NCBI RefSeq assembly: GCF_000332195.1
Contig: NZ_KB235922.1
Span: 2,194,211 to 2,258,210 of the forward strand
Direction of reading: 5' to 3'
Source: Pleurocapsa sp. PCC 7319
GTDB taxonomy: Bacteria > Cyanobacteriota > Cyanobacteriia > Cyanobacteriales > Xenococcaceae
Length of the DNA: 64,000 bases
Shown: positions 46,158 through 55,316 of the stretch, piece after piece
Numbering within the stretch: position 1 is the stretch's first letter
How the letters are laid out: each line of letters opens with the position of its first letter
The notes under the pieces: generated by a model
What the model saw: only the letters and a program-made list of their open reading frames with translations
What the model was told of the DNA's origin: nothing
Database searches by the model: none
Position numbers and translations under genes: made by a program

Positions 46158-48089
46158 ATGAACACCAAATATCTATCCCCTGCTGCCAAAAAGATTATTC
46201 TTAAGTACAAAAGACGCAATCGTCAAAACCTCCCCAATGCTTTTTATAGCCAGAAAGAAACGGAAATATTAATCGAGCAATATCGTCAAAAGCAATCTGT
46301 CCGAGTAAGAACTATTAATGCTAAATATCGCCCGATCGCCAATGCAGAGCAACTAAGGAGATTACTAAATCCCTTGATTGGGGCAGTTAAAAGAATTGGT
46401 ATCGATACAGAAACTACAGGTTTAGATCCGCACCTCAACAAAGTTCGCTTAGTACAAATTGCTGTTGCCAAGCATCCCGTATTCATTATCTATCTAGCTG
46501 CCATAGAAAAGAACGAATTAACTCCCCTCAGACAACTTCTAGCTAGCGATTGTCTCAAAATCGGACATAACTTAAAATTCGATCTGATGATGTTGGCAAC
46601 TGCGGGACTAAATCTTAAGCCACCTTACTTCGATACCTATCTAGGATATAAAGTATTGACTGCTGGACTGAAGAAGACCAGCACCTTAGAAATGGTTGCT
46701 CGTAAGCTATTAAAGGTAAAGCTTAACAAATCTGCCCAAACCAGCGATTTTAGCCAAAATATTACTAAGGAACAGCTACAGTATGCTGCTAATGACGCTG
46801 CCGTTTTGCTGCCCCTACACAAAAAGCTGGATCGCCAAATTATCAAAGCCAAACTGACCGATACGGCTCAAACAGAATTTGATTGTCTGTATGCAGTGGC
46901 ACAGATGGAGCTTAATGGTGTTCGGTTAGATTTAGATAAGTGGCAGCTACTCAAACAGGATTTGCTACGACAACAGGCTGAATTAGAAAAGAAATTACAG
47001 GCACATCTAATTAGGAGCGATCGCTCTGACAATACTCTACTAACTAAATTAGGCAGCAAGATTAATCTCTCTTCTCCCAAACAGGTAATTACAGCGTTCA
47101 ATCAATTGGGAATTGATGTCAGATCGACTAATGTTAGAGAATTGATTCCTTTGGCTCAAGATTATCCTGTCATTAGATGGCTATTAGAGTACCGCAGCCT
47201 GACAACTAGAATTAATACTTTTAGTGTTGGTTTACCCCAATCTGTTCATCCCGTAACTAAAAGAATACAGGGTCATTGGTGGCAAATGGGGGCAAGATCG
47301 GGTAGATTTAGCTGTCGAGAACCCAATCTTACCAATATTCCTCACGATCCCCAAACTAGAAAGTGTTTTACTGCTGCTCCTGGCAACGTCATTATCAAAG
47401 CTGATTACAGTCAGATCGAACTGCGATTGATGGCAAAAGCAAGTGGCGACCAACCTATGATTGATGCCTATCGTCAAGGAGAAGACTTACACAGGTTAAC
47501 CGCCTCATTTCTATTCGATCGCGCGGTCGAAGATATTGAAGACGATGAGCGCAAATTGGGGAAAATAGTCAATTTTGGACTTATTTACGGCATGGGAGTA
47601 GCTAAATTTTGTTTGACTACTGCCAAGAAACACAATATTTATTTGTCTAGATCGGAAGCAAGTAAGTTTCGTCAGAAGTTTTTCTTACTTTATCAAGGAG
47701 TAGCAGCTTATCATCAGCGAATTCGACGGGAGTGGCAGGCGGATTCTAGGAGCAGTTACAGTCTCGACGGTAGGCGTAGAGTTTGGAGCAAACGTACTAA
47801 GCCGACACTAAACGAACTACTCAATCATCCCATCCAGGGAACAAATGCCACTATTATCAAACGGGCGATCGCTCTATTGGATTCTACTTTGTTAGTGAAA
47901 GTGCCAGAGATTAAATTGGTTTTGGTGGTACACGATGAAATAGTCCTAGAAGTGCCTCAAAATTTAGCAGATAACGCTGCTCAATGTTTAGCCCATTGTG
48001 CTATTCAAGCTGCAAAATCCATTCTCGCTCCAATCCCTGTAGAAGTTGAGGTGAAGGTTTTAGATAGTTGGGGGAATTCAAGTCTTTGA
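46158..48089 (+). CDS. Family A DNA polymerase with 3'-5' exonuclease (no 5' nuclease domain)
   Basis: A 643-residue polymerase. The exonuclease domain has DET (D83, E85), HNLKFD (D142) and YAANDA (D213). The polymerase core has motif A ADYSQIELR (D416), motif B RKLGKIVNFGLIYGMG and motif C VHDE (592-594). The N-terminal 5'-3' nuclease of chromosomal Pol I is absent, as in phage and plasmid versions. It probably replicates or repairs the element. Confidence 0.93.
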   Translation: MNTKYLSPAAKKIILKYKRRNRQNLPNAFYSQKETEILIEQYRQKQSVRVRTINAKYRPIANAEQLRRLLNPLIGAVKRIGIDTETTGLDPHLNKVRLVQIAVAKHPVFIIYLAAIEKNELTPLRQLLASDCLKIGHNLKFDLMMLATAGLNLKPPYFDTYLGYKVLTAGLKKTSTLEMVARKLLKVKLNKSAQTSDFSQNITKEQLQYAANDAAVLLPLHKKLDRQIIKAKLTDTAQTEFDCLYAVAQMELNGVRLDLDKWQLLKQDLLRQQAELEKKLQAHLIRSDRSDNTLLTKLGSKINLSSPKQVITAFNQLGIDVRSTNVRELIPLAQDYPVIRWLLEYRSLTTRINTFSVGLPQSVHPVTKRIQGHWWQMGARSGRFSCREPNLTNIPHDPQTRKCFTAAPGNVIIKADYSQIELRLMAKASGDQPMIDAYRQGEDLHRLTASFLFDRAVEDIEDDERKLGKIVNFGLIYGMGVAKFCLTTAKKHNIYLSRSEASKFRQKFFLLYQGVAAYHQRIRREWQADSRSSYSLDGRRRVWSKRTKPTLNELLNHPIQGTNATIIKRAIALLDSTLLVKVPEIKLVLVVHDEIVLEVPQNLADNAAQCLAHCAIQAAKSILAPIPVEVEVKVLDSWGNSSL

Positions 48090-48255
48090 ATAACTTTCTA
48101 CAGCTTCAATAGCTGTCAACTAAATTTATTCGTCACTAAACTCTCAGTGTATTCACGTATTATCTTTTTCTGTACTAGATATATCTGTAAAATTACTGTT
48201 GAATTGCAAGTTTGGCACAAGATAGGTTTTATTTAATTATTTAAAATAACTATTT

Positions 48256-50592
48256 ATGCCGATTCTTTTGAATGGTTTTAAAGTACAGCTTTCATCGTCA
48301 ACTTTTCAAGCCTACATAAAGGATATGCCAGACAATAAAGATTTTAAGGCATTGCAACAAAAATATGAACACTCATTGTTTCTCTACTGGTCAAGAGGAA
48401 AACTTTACGGAATTCCTAAAAAGATACTAAATACAAAACCCTCAATTGAACTTTTTGAACTTAACTGTGAAGAGCATCTAAGATTGCTCAATGCTCGAAT
48501 AGCAAATGTTCTTCCAGAAATATTTCCTGAATATTCCCCTTCTCGGAGAAGACCTTTTACTTTTTTGGCTCAAAAATATGAACTAATTTCAACAATCTCT
48601 AAAAAACTATATAGTGTCCCTTCATTACTCAAGGCATTTGCAATAACACCAAGATTTTCTATTGAATCTAAAACGATTGAATTGCGACCAGGGGAAGTAA
48701 ATATTGGTCTATTTTTAAAGGTAGGTACTTGCTGGGAAATTCGCTCTTTACTTAGTCTTTTACAAGAAGCTGGAATCGATCTCGAAGGATTATATGTAGT
48801 TCGCAGATGCCCAGAACCTGGTCAACGCCGTTTAGTAGGAAAAATTAGCTCATTTTCTAATGGAACAGTTTATCTATCGGAATCATTTGATGAAATTAAC
48901 TCTATTAATGAAAATCAGGTGTGGCTCGAAGGCTCCAAAAAATCATTCACACGTTGTCTTAAAACTCTTTTAGGAAACCAATACGGAAAATTTGAGACTG
49001 AAAGAGACTCGGCAGAAGGTAATTTGCTTACAGGTCCTGCTTTAGAGGAAGCTTTAACTACTTTAGGTAACTATCTTCATCAAAAATCTCCCTTGCAGAT
49101 TGCTCCAGATTTACGGGGACACATTGGAGATCGTATTAAGGCAGTCAATGACAGCAATTATCAAACTGTAATCTCAGCCTCTCCTGTTGAATACTGTTTT
49201 GATGCTGCACGCACTAAAAGAGACAAATATTCTTTTCGAGGAATTAGTAACTATGGACCTTTTAGCCGAGAAAGCTTTTCTAAAAAATCTCCAGAAATTT
49301 TGATTTTCTTCCCAGATACAGTTCAAGGAGCAGTAGAAAATTTTCTGGGTACTTTTCGCGACGGAGTTAGTATTAAAAAGAAGATAAAAAATAATGAAGT
49401 CGAATATTGGTCAGAAAATTCTAGGTATATAGGTGGATTCGCCAAGATTTTTGGTCTTGCTAATCCTAAATTTGTAATGCACAAAATTCCCTGGCTTAAG
49501 CATACTAATGTCTCGCCAGCGATTGCTTACAAGAATGAAATCGAACAAGTTCTTAAAAATCGAGAACACAAAGCAGATGCTGCTATAGTTGTTCTCTTAG
49601 AGGAGCATTCGAGACTGCCCGATGCGATAAATCCATATTTACAATCTAAAGCCTTACTTTTGATGGCTGGAATTCCAGTACAAAGTATTCGAGTATCAAC
49701 TCTGGGACAGGCTAACTGGTCGTTACAATACTCTCTTCAGAGTTTTAGCGTTGCTCTCTACGCCAAAATGAATGGAATACCCTGGACAGTGGATCAAGAT
49801 CTAACTATCAGTGATGAACTAGTAATTGGCATCGGTAATTGTGAATTATCTGATAGTAGATTTACCGAAAAACAACGATTTGTTGGCATCACAACAGTTT
49901 TTCGAGGTGATGGTAATTATCTTTTGGGGAATATGTCTAAAGAATGTTCTTATGATGAATATCCCAGTGTTTTAAGACGATCGACAACATCGATCCTTCA
50001 AGAAATTAAACAACGCAATGGATGGCAACCAGGAGACACCGTTCGCTTGGTATTTCATGCAGCTCGACCTATGAAATATGTCGATATTTCTAGCATAATT
50101 GCTGAATGCGTCGCTGAAGTTGCTCAAGAACAAATCATCGAATTTGCTTTCTTAACGGTTTCTCAGGCTCATCCTTTTTCAGTTACGGATAAATCACAAC
50201 CAGGCGTTCTGGTCAAAGGAGCTGATTATGGTAGCCAGACAAGAAAAGGAATATATGTTCCAGCCAGAGGAAAAATTGCGCAGCTTGGCAGATATACTCG
50301 GCTTCTCTGTAGCAATAGCCCAAATATGATTAAAAAGATTACTTCTCCTCTACCAACTCCTCTACTTATCAATTTGCATCCCCAGTCTACATACCGCGAT
50401 TTAACTTATCTGAGCGAACAGGTATTAAAGTTCACTTCACTATCCTGGCGTTCGGTACTTCCCATTTCAAAACCTGTAACTATCTATTATTCTGAGTTGA
50501 TTTCTGAACTTCTTGCACGTCTGCAAAATATAAAAGACTGGTCCCCTGCAATGTTAAACATTCAACTCAGAGCGAGTAAATGGTTTCTCTAA
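48256..50592 (+). CDS. Long prokaryotic Argonaute, catalytically inactive PIWI (long-B-like)
   Basis: A 778-residue pAgo. The N-terminal half (1-340) should hold the N, linker and PAZ-like parts. MID (about 345-515) contains Y461-x3-K465, Q476 and K504, consistent with a YK-type 5'-phosphate guide pocket. PIWI (about 520-778) shows RFVGITTVFRGDGNYLL, RLVFHAARPMK, FAFLTVSQAHPF, LLINLHPQSTYRDLTYLSEQVLKFTSLSWRS and the end residues WFL. The first catalytic Asp is Gly527 (VIGIGN) and the second is Ala602 (FHAARP), so slicing should be impossible. It overlaps the next gene by 13 bp. Confidence 0.88.
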   Translation: MPILLNGFKVQLSSSTFQAYIKDMPDNKDFKALQQKYEHSLFLYWSRGKLYGIPKKILNTKPSIELFELNCEEHLRLLNARIANVLPEIFPEYSPSRRRPFTFLAQKYELISTISKKLYSVPSLLKAFAITPRFSIESKTIELRPGEVNIGLFLKVGTCWEIRSLLSLLQEAGIDLEGLYVVRRCPEPGQRRLVGKISSFSNGTVYLSESFDEINSINENQVWLEGSKKSFTRCLKTLLGNQYGKFETERDSAEGNLLTGPALEEALTTLGNYLHQKSPLQIAPDLRGHIGDRIKAVNDSNYQTVISASPVEYCFDAARTKRDKYSFRGISNYGPFSRESFSKKSPEILIFFPDTVQGAVENFLGTFRDGVSIKKKIKNNEVEYWSENSRYIGGFAKIFGLANPKFVMHKIPWLKHTNVSPAIAYKNEIEQVLKNREHKADAAIVVLLEEHSRLPDAINPYLQSKALLLMAGIPVQSIRVSTLGQANWSLQYSLQSFSVALYAKMNGIPWTVDQDLTISDELVIGIGNCELSDSRFTEKQRFVGITTVFRGDGNYLLGNMSKECSYDEYPSVLRRSTTSILQEIKQRNGWQPGDTVRLVFHAARPMKYVDISSIIAECVAEVAQEQIIEFAFLTVSQAHPFSVTDKSQPGVLVKGADYGSQTRKGIYVPARGKIAQLGRYTRLLCSNSPNMIKKITSPLPTPLLINLHPQSTYRDLTYLSEQVLKFTSLSWRSVLPISKPVTIYYSELISELLARLQNIKDWSPAMLNIQLRASKWFL

Positions 50593-51986
50593 TATATATA
50601 TCTAAAAGCTTTGACTATCAGTTAAATAGTTTAGAAATTTATATTCGGCAAAACTTCAACTGGGAGTCTCCTGAAAGTGGTTTTGCTAACTATATTTTTA
50701 ATTGTTTTACTAATCAACTTTTTTTTTCGGCTGAAGAAGCGTTTCTTGCTAGTTTAGAAGAAAGCCGTCTATGCCAAGCACCTATGCTTGCAACAATAGG
50801 ATATCAAATTGCTTCAGGCAAAAAATTTGAGGAAAACTTTTTGAATTCTTGGGCAAATGGCTTGACTCGCCTTTCAAGTCGAGAGGTATTTACTCCTGAC
50901 CGAGCTTCTTTTTTTTACCGACCAGTTGAATTGTTAGGTATATGCCTTGGGGTAAGCAATTGTTCTCAAGTTCGTTCTAAAGATTTGGCTTGGTTAGAAA
51001 ATGTACTCAAAACAGGAGAACAAAAGTTAGCTGATAGCAATTTGTGGACTTATTTAATCGGCATCTTAGCAGCAAATTCCCTCTCTATTATGTGGAAACC
51101 GAGAATTAGACTATTACCAGAGGAAATGACTATTGAAGAACTAGCTTTGACAAAGTTTTTTTGTAATTTTCGCAAATCCATTGCTCAAGTTCTAGGGTTA
51201 GTTCAGCTAGAAGAACTAATTGATAATAATTTGCTCGAACGCTGTATCGTCAATACTCTCACACCACAAGATCTGGCTCGTGCATCAATACTTTACTGTT
51301 CTCTCAGACAGACCGTTACCCGAATAGTTAAGTCAAACTGCAAGCAGTATTGGGAAGTAGGTAATAATTCCGTAGCTGCAATTGAGTTTATTGACTCCTT
51401 CAGCGATCGCTTTAATCGGGCAGCTCAGCAGCTACAATCTCACGATGACATTGATTCTTTGACCAATATTTTAAATCAATGCAATGTAAATGATTTGATT
51501 ACCAACTTATTAGACCTTCAAGTTAATGTTAAAACGATATTTAAGATAGTCAACAGCGTAGATGAAAATCGCTCCTCAGCAAAAATAATTAATAATTTAC
51601 TTACTTTTACAGGAAATAAGATCACCATGAACGATAATCGAAACAATGTCGAAGTTCAACAAGCTTTTCATGCACCAACCTATGGCGTAATTGGAAATAA
51701 TGAAGGCAACCAAAATATATTTATTTCAGAACAAAGACAAACTTTAGCAGAAGCAGCTATTGAAATCCAGCAGCTATTAAAACAGTTAGAGTCAAGTAAT
51801 CCTACAGCCAGCAAACAGCAACAAGTAGAATTTGTCTCAATGGCGATTGCTCCTAATCGCCGTCAAAAGTTCTTAAGCGCATTAGATTCTGGGTGGAAAG
51901 AAGCAATAAAAGAATTTCTTGATAATCCCTATGTAAACGTGGCGATCGTTATAATAGAAGGGTGGAAAAGTGCAAAAGAGTCATGA
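50580..51986 (+). CDS. Argonaute-coupled unknown protein with C-terminal conflict-type module
   Basis: A 468-residue protein translationally coupled to the Argonaute (its ATG lies 13 bp before the pAgo stop codon ends). Residues 1-345 are mainly helical (for example YRPVELLGICLGVSNCSQV), with no nuclease, Sir2, TIR or membrane motif that I can see. Residues 350-468 (HAPTYGVIGNNEGNQNIF ... LAEAAIEIQQLLKQLESSNPTA ... ALDSGWKEAIKEFLDNPYVNVAIVIIEGW) match a module I remember at the ends of many cyanobacterial pentapeptide, NTPase and conflict proteins. It may be the effector or an adaptor. Confidence 0.75.
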   Translation: MVSLIYISKSFDYQLNSLEIYIRQNFNWESPESGFANYIFNCFTNQLFFSAEEAFLASLEESRLCQAPMLATIGYQIASGKKFEENFLNSWANGLTRLSSREVFTPDRASFFYRPVELLGICLGVSNCSQVRSKDLAWLENVLKTGEQKLADSNLWTYLIGILAANSLSIMWKPRIRLLPEEMTIEELALTKFFCNFRKSIAQVLGLVQLEELIDNNLLERCIVNTLTPQDLARASILYCSLRQTVTRIVKSNCKQYWEVGNNSVAAIEFIDSFSDRFNRAAQQLQSHDDIDSLTNILNQCNVNDLITNLLDLQVNVKTIFKIVNSVDENRSSAKIINNLLTFTGNKITMNDNRNNVEVQQAFHAPTYGVIGNNEGNQNIFISEQRQTLAEAAIEIQQLLKQLESSNPTASKQQQVEFVSMAIAPNRRQKFLSALDSGWKEAIKEFLDNPYVNVAIVIIEGWKSAKES

Positions 51987-52053
51987 GCATAATAATTATG
52001 CGCAAAGAGCGCGATCGCTGAAAAACTACAATCTGCATGAGATAAGAATCAAC

Positions 52054-52356
52054 ATGACGAATAACATTTCAAAAAACCAATGGCAATTCTTAGAACCACG
52101 TTCCTCATCATGGCGCAAACAGCTCTATTTTAAAGGAAGAAAACTGACTGCTTTTACCGTGTGGTCGGATATGATTGTCAATGAAGACACCCTTGGCGAA
52201 ACGGCAGCTAATTGGGATTTATCCACAGAGGCAATTAAAGAAGCGATTGAATATTGTGAAAATAATCGAGAACTGTTGAAATCTGAAGCAGAAGAAGAGC
52301 GTCGTTATTTAGAAGAGAGAGGCGTGATACTTGAGCCTAAAATTACTCATCGATGA
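52054..52356 (+). CDS. DUF433-family antitoxin-like protein
   Basis: A 100-residue protein (WQFLEPRSSSWRKQLYFKGRKLTAFTVWSDMIVNEDTLGETAANWDLSTEAIKEAIEYCE...) typical of cyanobacterial DUF433 proteins, a helix-turn-helix domain paired with DUF5615 PIN-like toxins. The frame is open 28 codons upstream, overlapping the previous gene, but the ATG at MTNNISKNQW starts the conserved region. It overlaps the toxin gene. Confidence 0.85.
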   Translation: MTNNISKNQWQFLEPRSSSWRKQLYFKGRKLTAFTVWSDMIVNEDTLGETAANWDLSTEAIKEAIEYCENNRELLKSEAEEERRYLEERGVILEPKITHR

Positions 52357-52690
52357 AGATTCTCAGGCTATAGCTTTAGTTAAAACTCTCCGAAAAGCCA
52401 ATCATGATGTCGTCACAGCTAATGAAGCAAATTTGATGGGTCAGCCCGATCGTATGGTTCTAAAATATGCCATTCAAAATAACAGAATTGTGTTGACTCG
52501 CAATTGTCGTGATTTTGAAGCTCTTCACAAAGCAAATCCCAATCATTCAGGAATCTTTGCTGTATATCAAGAAGCTAACCCACTCAAAAAAATGAGTCGT
52601 CAAGATATTGTTAAAGCGATCACCAACTTAGAGACTGCCAAAATTCCTCTTCGGAATCAATTTTTCTCTCTCAATCATTGGAATTACTAA
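52331..52690 (+). CDS. DUF5615 PIN-like toxin
   Basis: A 119-residue protein with the DUF5615 PIN-like pattern: LLIDEDSQ near the N-terminus, RIVLTRNCRDFEAL in the middle and GIFAVYQEANPLKKMS later. The acidic residues of the first and second motifs would form the metal site of an RNase. TTG start, 26-bp overlap with its antitoxin. Convergent with the AAA ATPase gene. Confidence 0.83.
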   Translation: MSLKLLIDEDSQAIALVKTLRKANHDVVTANEANLMGQPDRMVLKYAIQNNRIVLTRNCRDFEALHKANPNHSGIFAVYQEANPLKKMSRQDIVKAITNLETAKIPLRNQFFSLNHWNY

Positions 52691-52721
52691 ACTCGCGCTC
52701 ACTTATTATTTACGACCGCGC

Positions 52722-54344
52722 TCATCCAGCTTCAAGATGATGCCCTTGATATTCAAATAATTCCTGCCGAACCACAGCATACTCACTCTTATCTTCTGAA
52801 GCAGCAGGACGCGCATAATACGCCTTATTGCGAATCGCCTGTAAATCCTCAGCATCGCGAATTGAGGCTTTTTTAAACTGAGACAACTGAGCTATCAAGC
52901 TCTCAATAGTTACTGTAGGAGTAACCGCAGCTTCCTGCCTCTCTTCATCGCTCAGGTTACAGTAAAACTCCTCAGCGCAGCGGGTTACGGCATTAGCTAT
53001 CTCAACTGGGGTCGAACCCTGATATCCCCTAAGTAAACGATACCAATCTCGCTCCGACCAGGGATCTCGTCCATCGGCAAACTGAGAGGGAAAATATTTA
53101 CCCAGATGAATTAAGAAAATGTCTCTAATCGCTCCCCTATGAGGTAGATCGACAAACCAAATCCCGCCATCATCAAACCTACGCTTAATCTCAGAGGGCA
53201 GTAGTTGGATGCGGTTGACTGTAGCAATCATCAGCGCGTTGCTAGTATGCTCCTGCATCCAGGTTAATAATCGCTGGGATAATCGACGGCTCGCTCCTCC
53301 TTCTGACCATCCAGTAAATCCCTTATCAAAATCATCGGCTAAAATTACGCAGTTATCTAGACAGTCAGCTACTTCTAATATCTGAGCTAATGCCTTATCG
53401 GGATTATGCGATCCCAACACGTTACCCCAAGACAATCCCAACAGAGGATAGCCTAATGCTTTGGCAGCGAGCTTGGCACACAGACTTTTTCCCGTTCCAG
53501 GAGGACCCATTAACAACATCCCCTTGGGCGGTCTGAGATTATATTGCTTTGCTCCAGATTCGTTGAGTTTGACTACTACCTCATGAAGATATTTTTGCAG
53601 TAGATCGTTACCCCCTGCACTTTTGACATCGGGTTTGGCAAAGAACTCCAATCCTATTTCCCGCCAGCAGTTTGTTTTGTGTTCTAAAATCTTGTCTACC
53701 AAACTACTGATATCAGCATCAGAATGCTTTTGTAATAACAGCTCAATTTCTCCCCTCGATAAACCTTGTAGAGCCGTTACCAGTTTTTGCCAAGCTGATT
53801 TCTCTGTTATTTCCTCTCGAACAAAGCAAGTTCTTACTAGAGTTTCAACTTCAGCGCGATCGGGTAGAGGAATTTTCAAGATTGGGATTTGAGCAGCAAG
53901 CCTGCTGCCGAATTGAAGATATTCCCCTAATAAAACAATATAAACAGAGCGGTTACTAAAAGCATATTTGCGATTTAAGTTAGCGATTAAGGCTTCTCTT
54001 TCTCTTATTATCTCTACGGGTAATTCCTCATAATCACATAAGTCATCTAGTAAATATATCCCCTCGGCAACATTATCAGATTGTAAGAGGAACTTGAGTA
54101 TGTAATTTGCCTCTGCTGTTTTTTTTGTTTCCAGAATTGGACTTAGTTTAATATTTTCTTGCCGATCTATCTCTACTTTTTGTAGGTTTTCATAGCCAGA
54201 ATTACAATAAAAGACTGGAGTATTTAATTTCTTGTCAAATCTAGCAAAATACCTAAATAGTACATCGATATCAATTGGCTTAATCTCTATCGCTGTAATG
54301 GTTGAATTTAATTCGATTCGCTTTATCCAGTGTTTTGAATGCAT
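52722..54344 (-). CDS. Ycf46-like AAA ATPase with altered Walker B
   Basis: A 540-residue protein. The N-terminal 250 residues form a degenerate ATPase-like region (IYLLDDLCDYEELP, VYIVLLGEYLQF). The C-terminal AAA domain has Walker A LMGPPGTGKSL, an arginine-finger region (SEIKRRFDDGG) and a helical lid. Walker B reads VILADDFDKGF, with Asp where the catalytic Glu is expected, so ATP may be bound but poorly hydrolysed. Ycf46 proteins relate to photosynthesis or CO2 response. This element-borne copy may instead serve DNA handling (inference). Confidence 0.8.
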   Translation of the reverse strand: MHSKHWIKRIELNSTITAIEIKPIDIDVLFRYFARFDKKLNTPVFYCNSGYENLQKVEIDRQENIKLSPILETKKTAEANYILKFLLQSDNVAEGIYLLDDLCDYEELPVEIIREREALIANLNRKYAFSNRSVYIVLLGEYLQFGSRLAAQIPILKIPLPDRAEVETLVRTCFVREEITEKSAWQKLVTALQGLSRGEIELLLQKHSDADISSLVDKILEHKTNCWREIGLEFFAKPDVKSAGGNDLLQKYLHEVVVKLNESGAKQYNLRPPKGMLLMGPPGTGKSLCAKLAAKALGYPLLGLSWGNVLGSHNPDKALAQILEVADCLDNCVILADDFDKGFTGWSEGGASRRLSQRLLTWMQEHTSNALMIATVNRIQLLPSEIKRRFDDGGIWFVDLPHRGAIRDIFLIHLGKYFPSQFADGRDPWSERDWYRLLRGYQGSTPVEIANAVTRCAEEFYCNLSDEERQEAAVTPTVTIESLIAQLSQFKKASIRDAEDLQAIRNKAYYARPAASEDKSEYAVVRQELFEYQGHHLEAG

Positions 54345-54628
54345 TTTAATTCAAGTATAAAAATATTCTTTTATCTAATAAAATATCAGAGCTGATTTGA
54401 AATTACTATTCCTAAAAATAACTATTAAATTTATCGTTTTCGACTATAAAACTAGTTTTGCTTTGAGATTGATAAAAATTAAAGAGTAAAGGTAAAATAA
54501 TGTTTTCCCTTTTGTTCTTGACCTTTGAGCCAGCTCTTTAGTTTTCATTTCAATACGTAACCAATAAATTTATTGATGCGCTTATCAGCGCGTATTTAGA
54601 AAAATAAATTGAATTAAGGAGTTTAATT

Positions 54629-55243
54629 ATGGCTACAGCTAGTCGTAGAACTGCAAGATCTGCTAGTAAAAATGGTGCTAGTAGCAATGGCAAAAGCAAA
54701 GCTAAAACTACTAGAACATCAACCAATGTTACACCGCAAAAGCTTGCCGATACTTTAATTGCTGCTGCTCAGAAAAAGTTTGGCGTAAAACTCGATACTA
54801 GAGAAGAAAGAATCGGCAAAAAGGTCGGTTATGCCACTAGAGAACGCTTGGGAAAGAATCTCCTGGGATTGGCTAAAGATGACTTTAGTTGGGATACCTG
54901 GAATAAAATCTTTGCCAAAATCTTCGGCGAACCTACTGCTCTCAAATATCCCCCTGAAGTCGTGGCTCAAGCAATGGCAATTGTCTATCATGATGTCCCA
55001 ACCGAACCCGAAGCAGCAGTCCAAGCTCTCATCGATTACAATGACCGTTCCCTAGAAGAGCGAAATCGACGCGAGCGAGAAGAACGGGAGAAGGATGACG
55101 ATCTAAATGACATTGAAGAATTACTCGATGATGACGATGAATTGGACGATGAGTCTGAAGATTTAGATTTTGTCGATGAAGCCGAAGATGAGGATCTAGA
55201 AGACTTCGAGGATGACGAACTCGATGATTTTGACGAAGAGTAG
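54629..55243 (+). CDS. Unknown DNA-associated-looking protein, basic head and acidic tail
   Basis: A 204-residue protein. Residues 1-35 are basic and Ser/Thr-rich. The middle (36-145) is helical (LADTLIAAAQKKFGVKLDTREER ... ALIDYNDRSLEERNRREREE). The last 55 are almost all Asp/Glu. A clear AGGAG lies 9 bp before the ATG, and a palindrome (GCGCT-TATC-AGCGC, 54578-54591) lies upstream in the 284-bp AT-rich region after the AAA gene. It shares its polarity pattern, but not obvious sequence, with the proteins at 44919 and 61253. Confidence 0.65.
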   Translation: MATASRRTARSASKNGASSNGKSKAKTTRTSTNVTPQKLADTLIAAAQKKFGVKLDTREERIGKKVGYATRERLGKNLLGLAKDDFSWDTWNKIFAKIFGEPTALKYPPEVVAQAMAIVYHDVPTEPEAAVQALIDYNDRSLEERNRREREEREKDDDLNDIEELLDDDDELDDESEDLDFVDEAEDEDLEDFEDDELDDFDEE

Positions 55244-55276
55244 TCTCTGACAAGTCGGTTCGGTCGATGGTTAATT

Positions 55277-55316
55277 TAGTTCTAGCTATATAAATTAAAA
55301 TAGATAGCTAGAACTA
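55277..55316. promoter_or_regulatory. Inverted repeat C (TAGTTCTAGCTA, 16-nt spacer)
   Basis: Perfect 12-bp arms at 55277-55288 and 55305-55316 with a 16-nt AT spacer. It lies in the 70-bp gap between two convergent genes, and its right arm covers the stop codon of the TOPRIM gene. At this site a terminator or protein-binding role fits better than a promoter operator. Confidence 0.75.
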
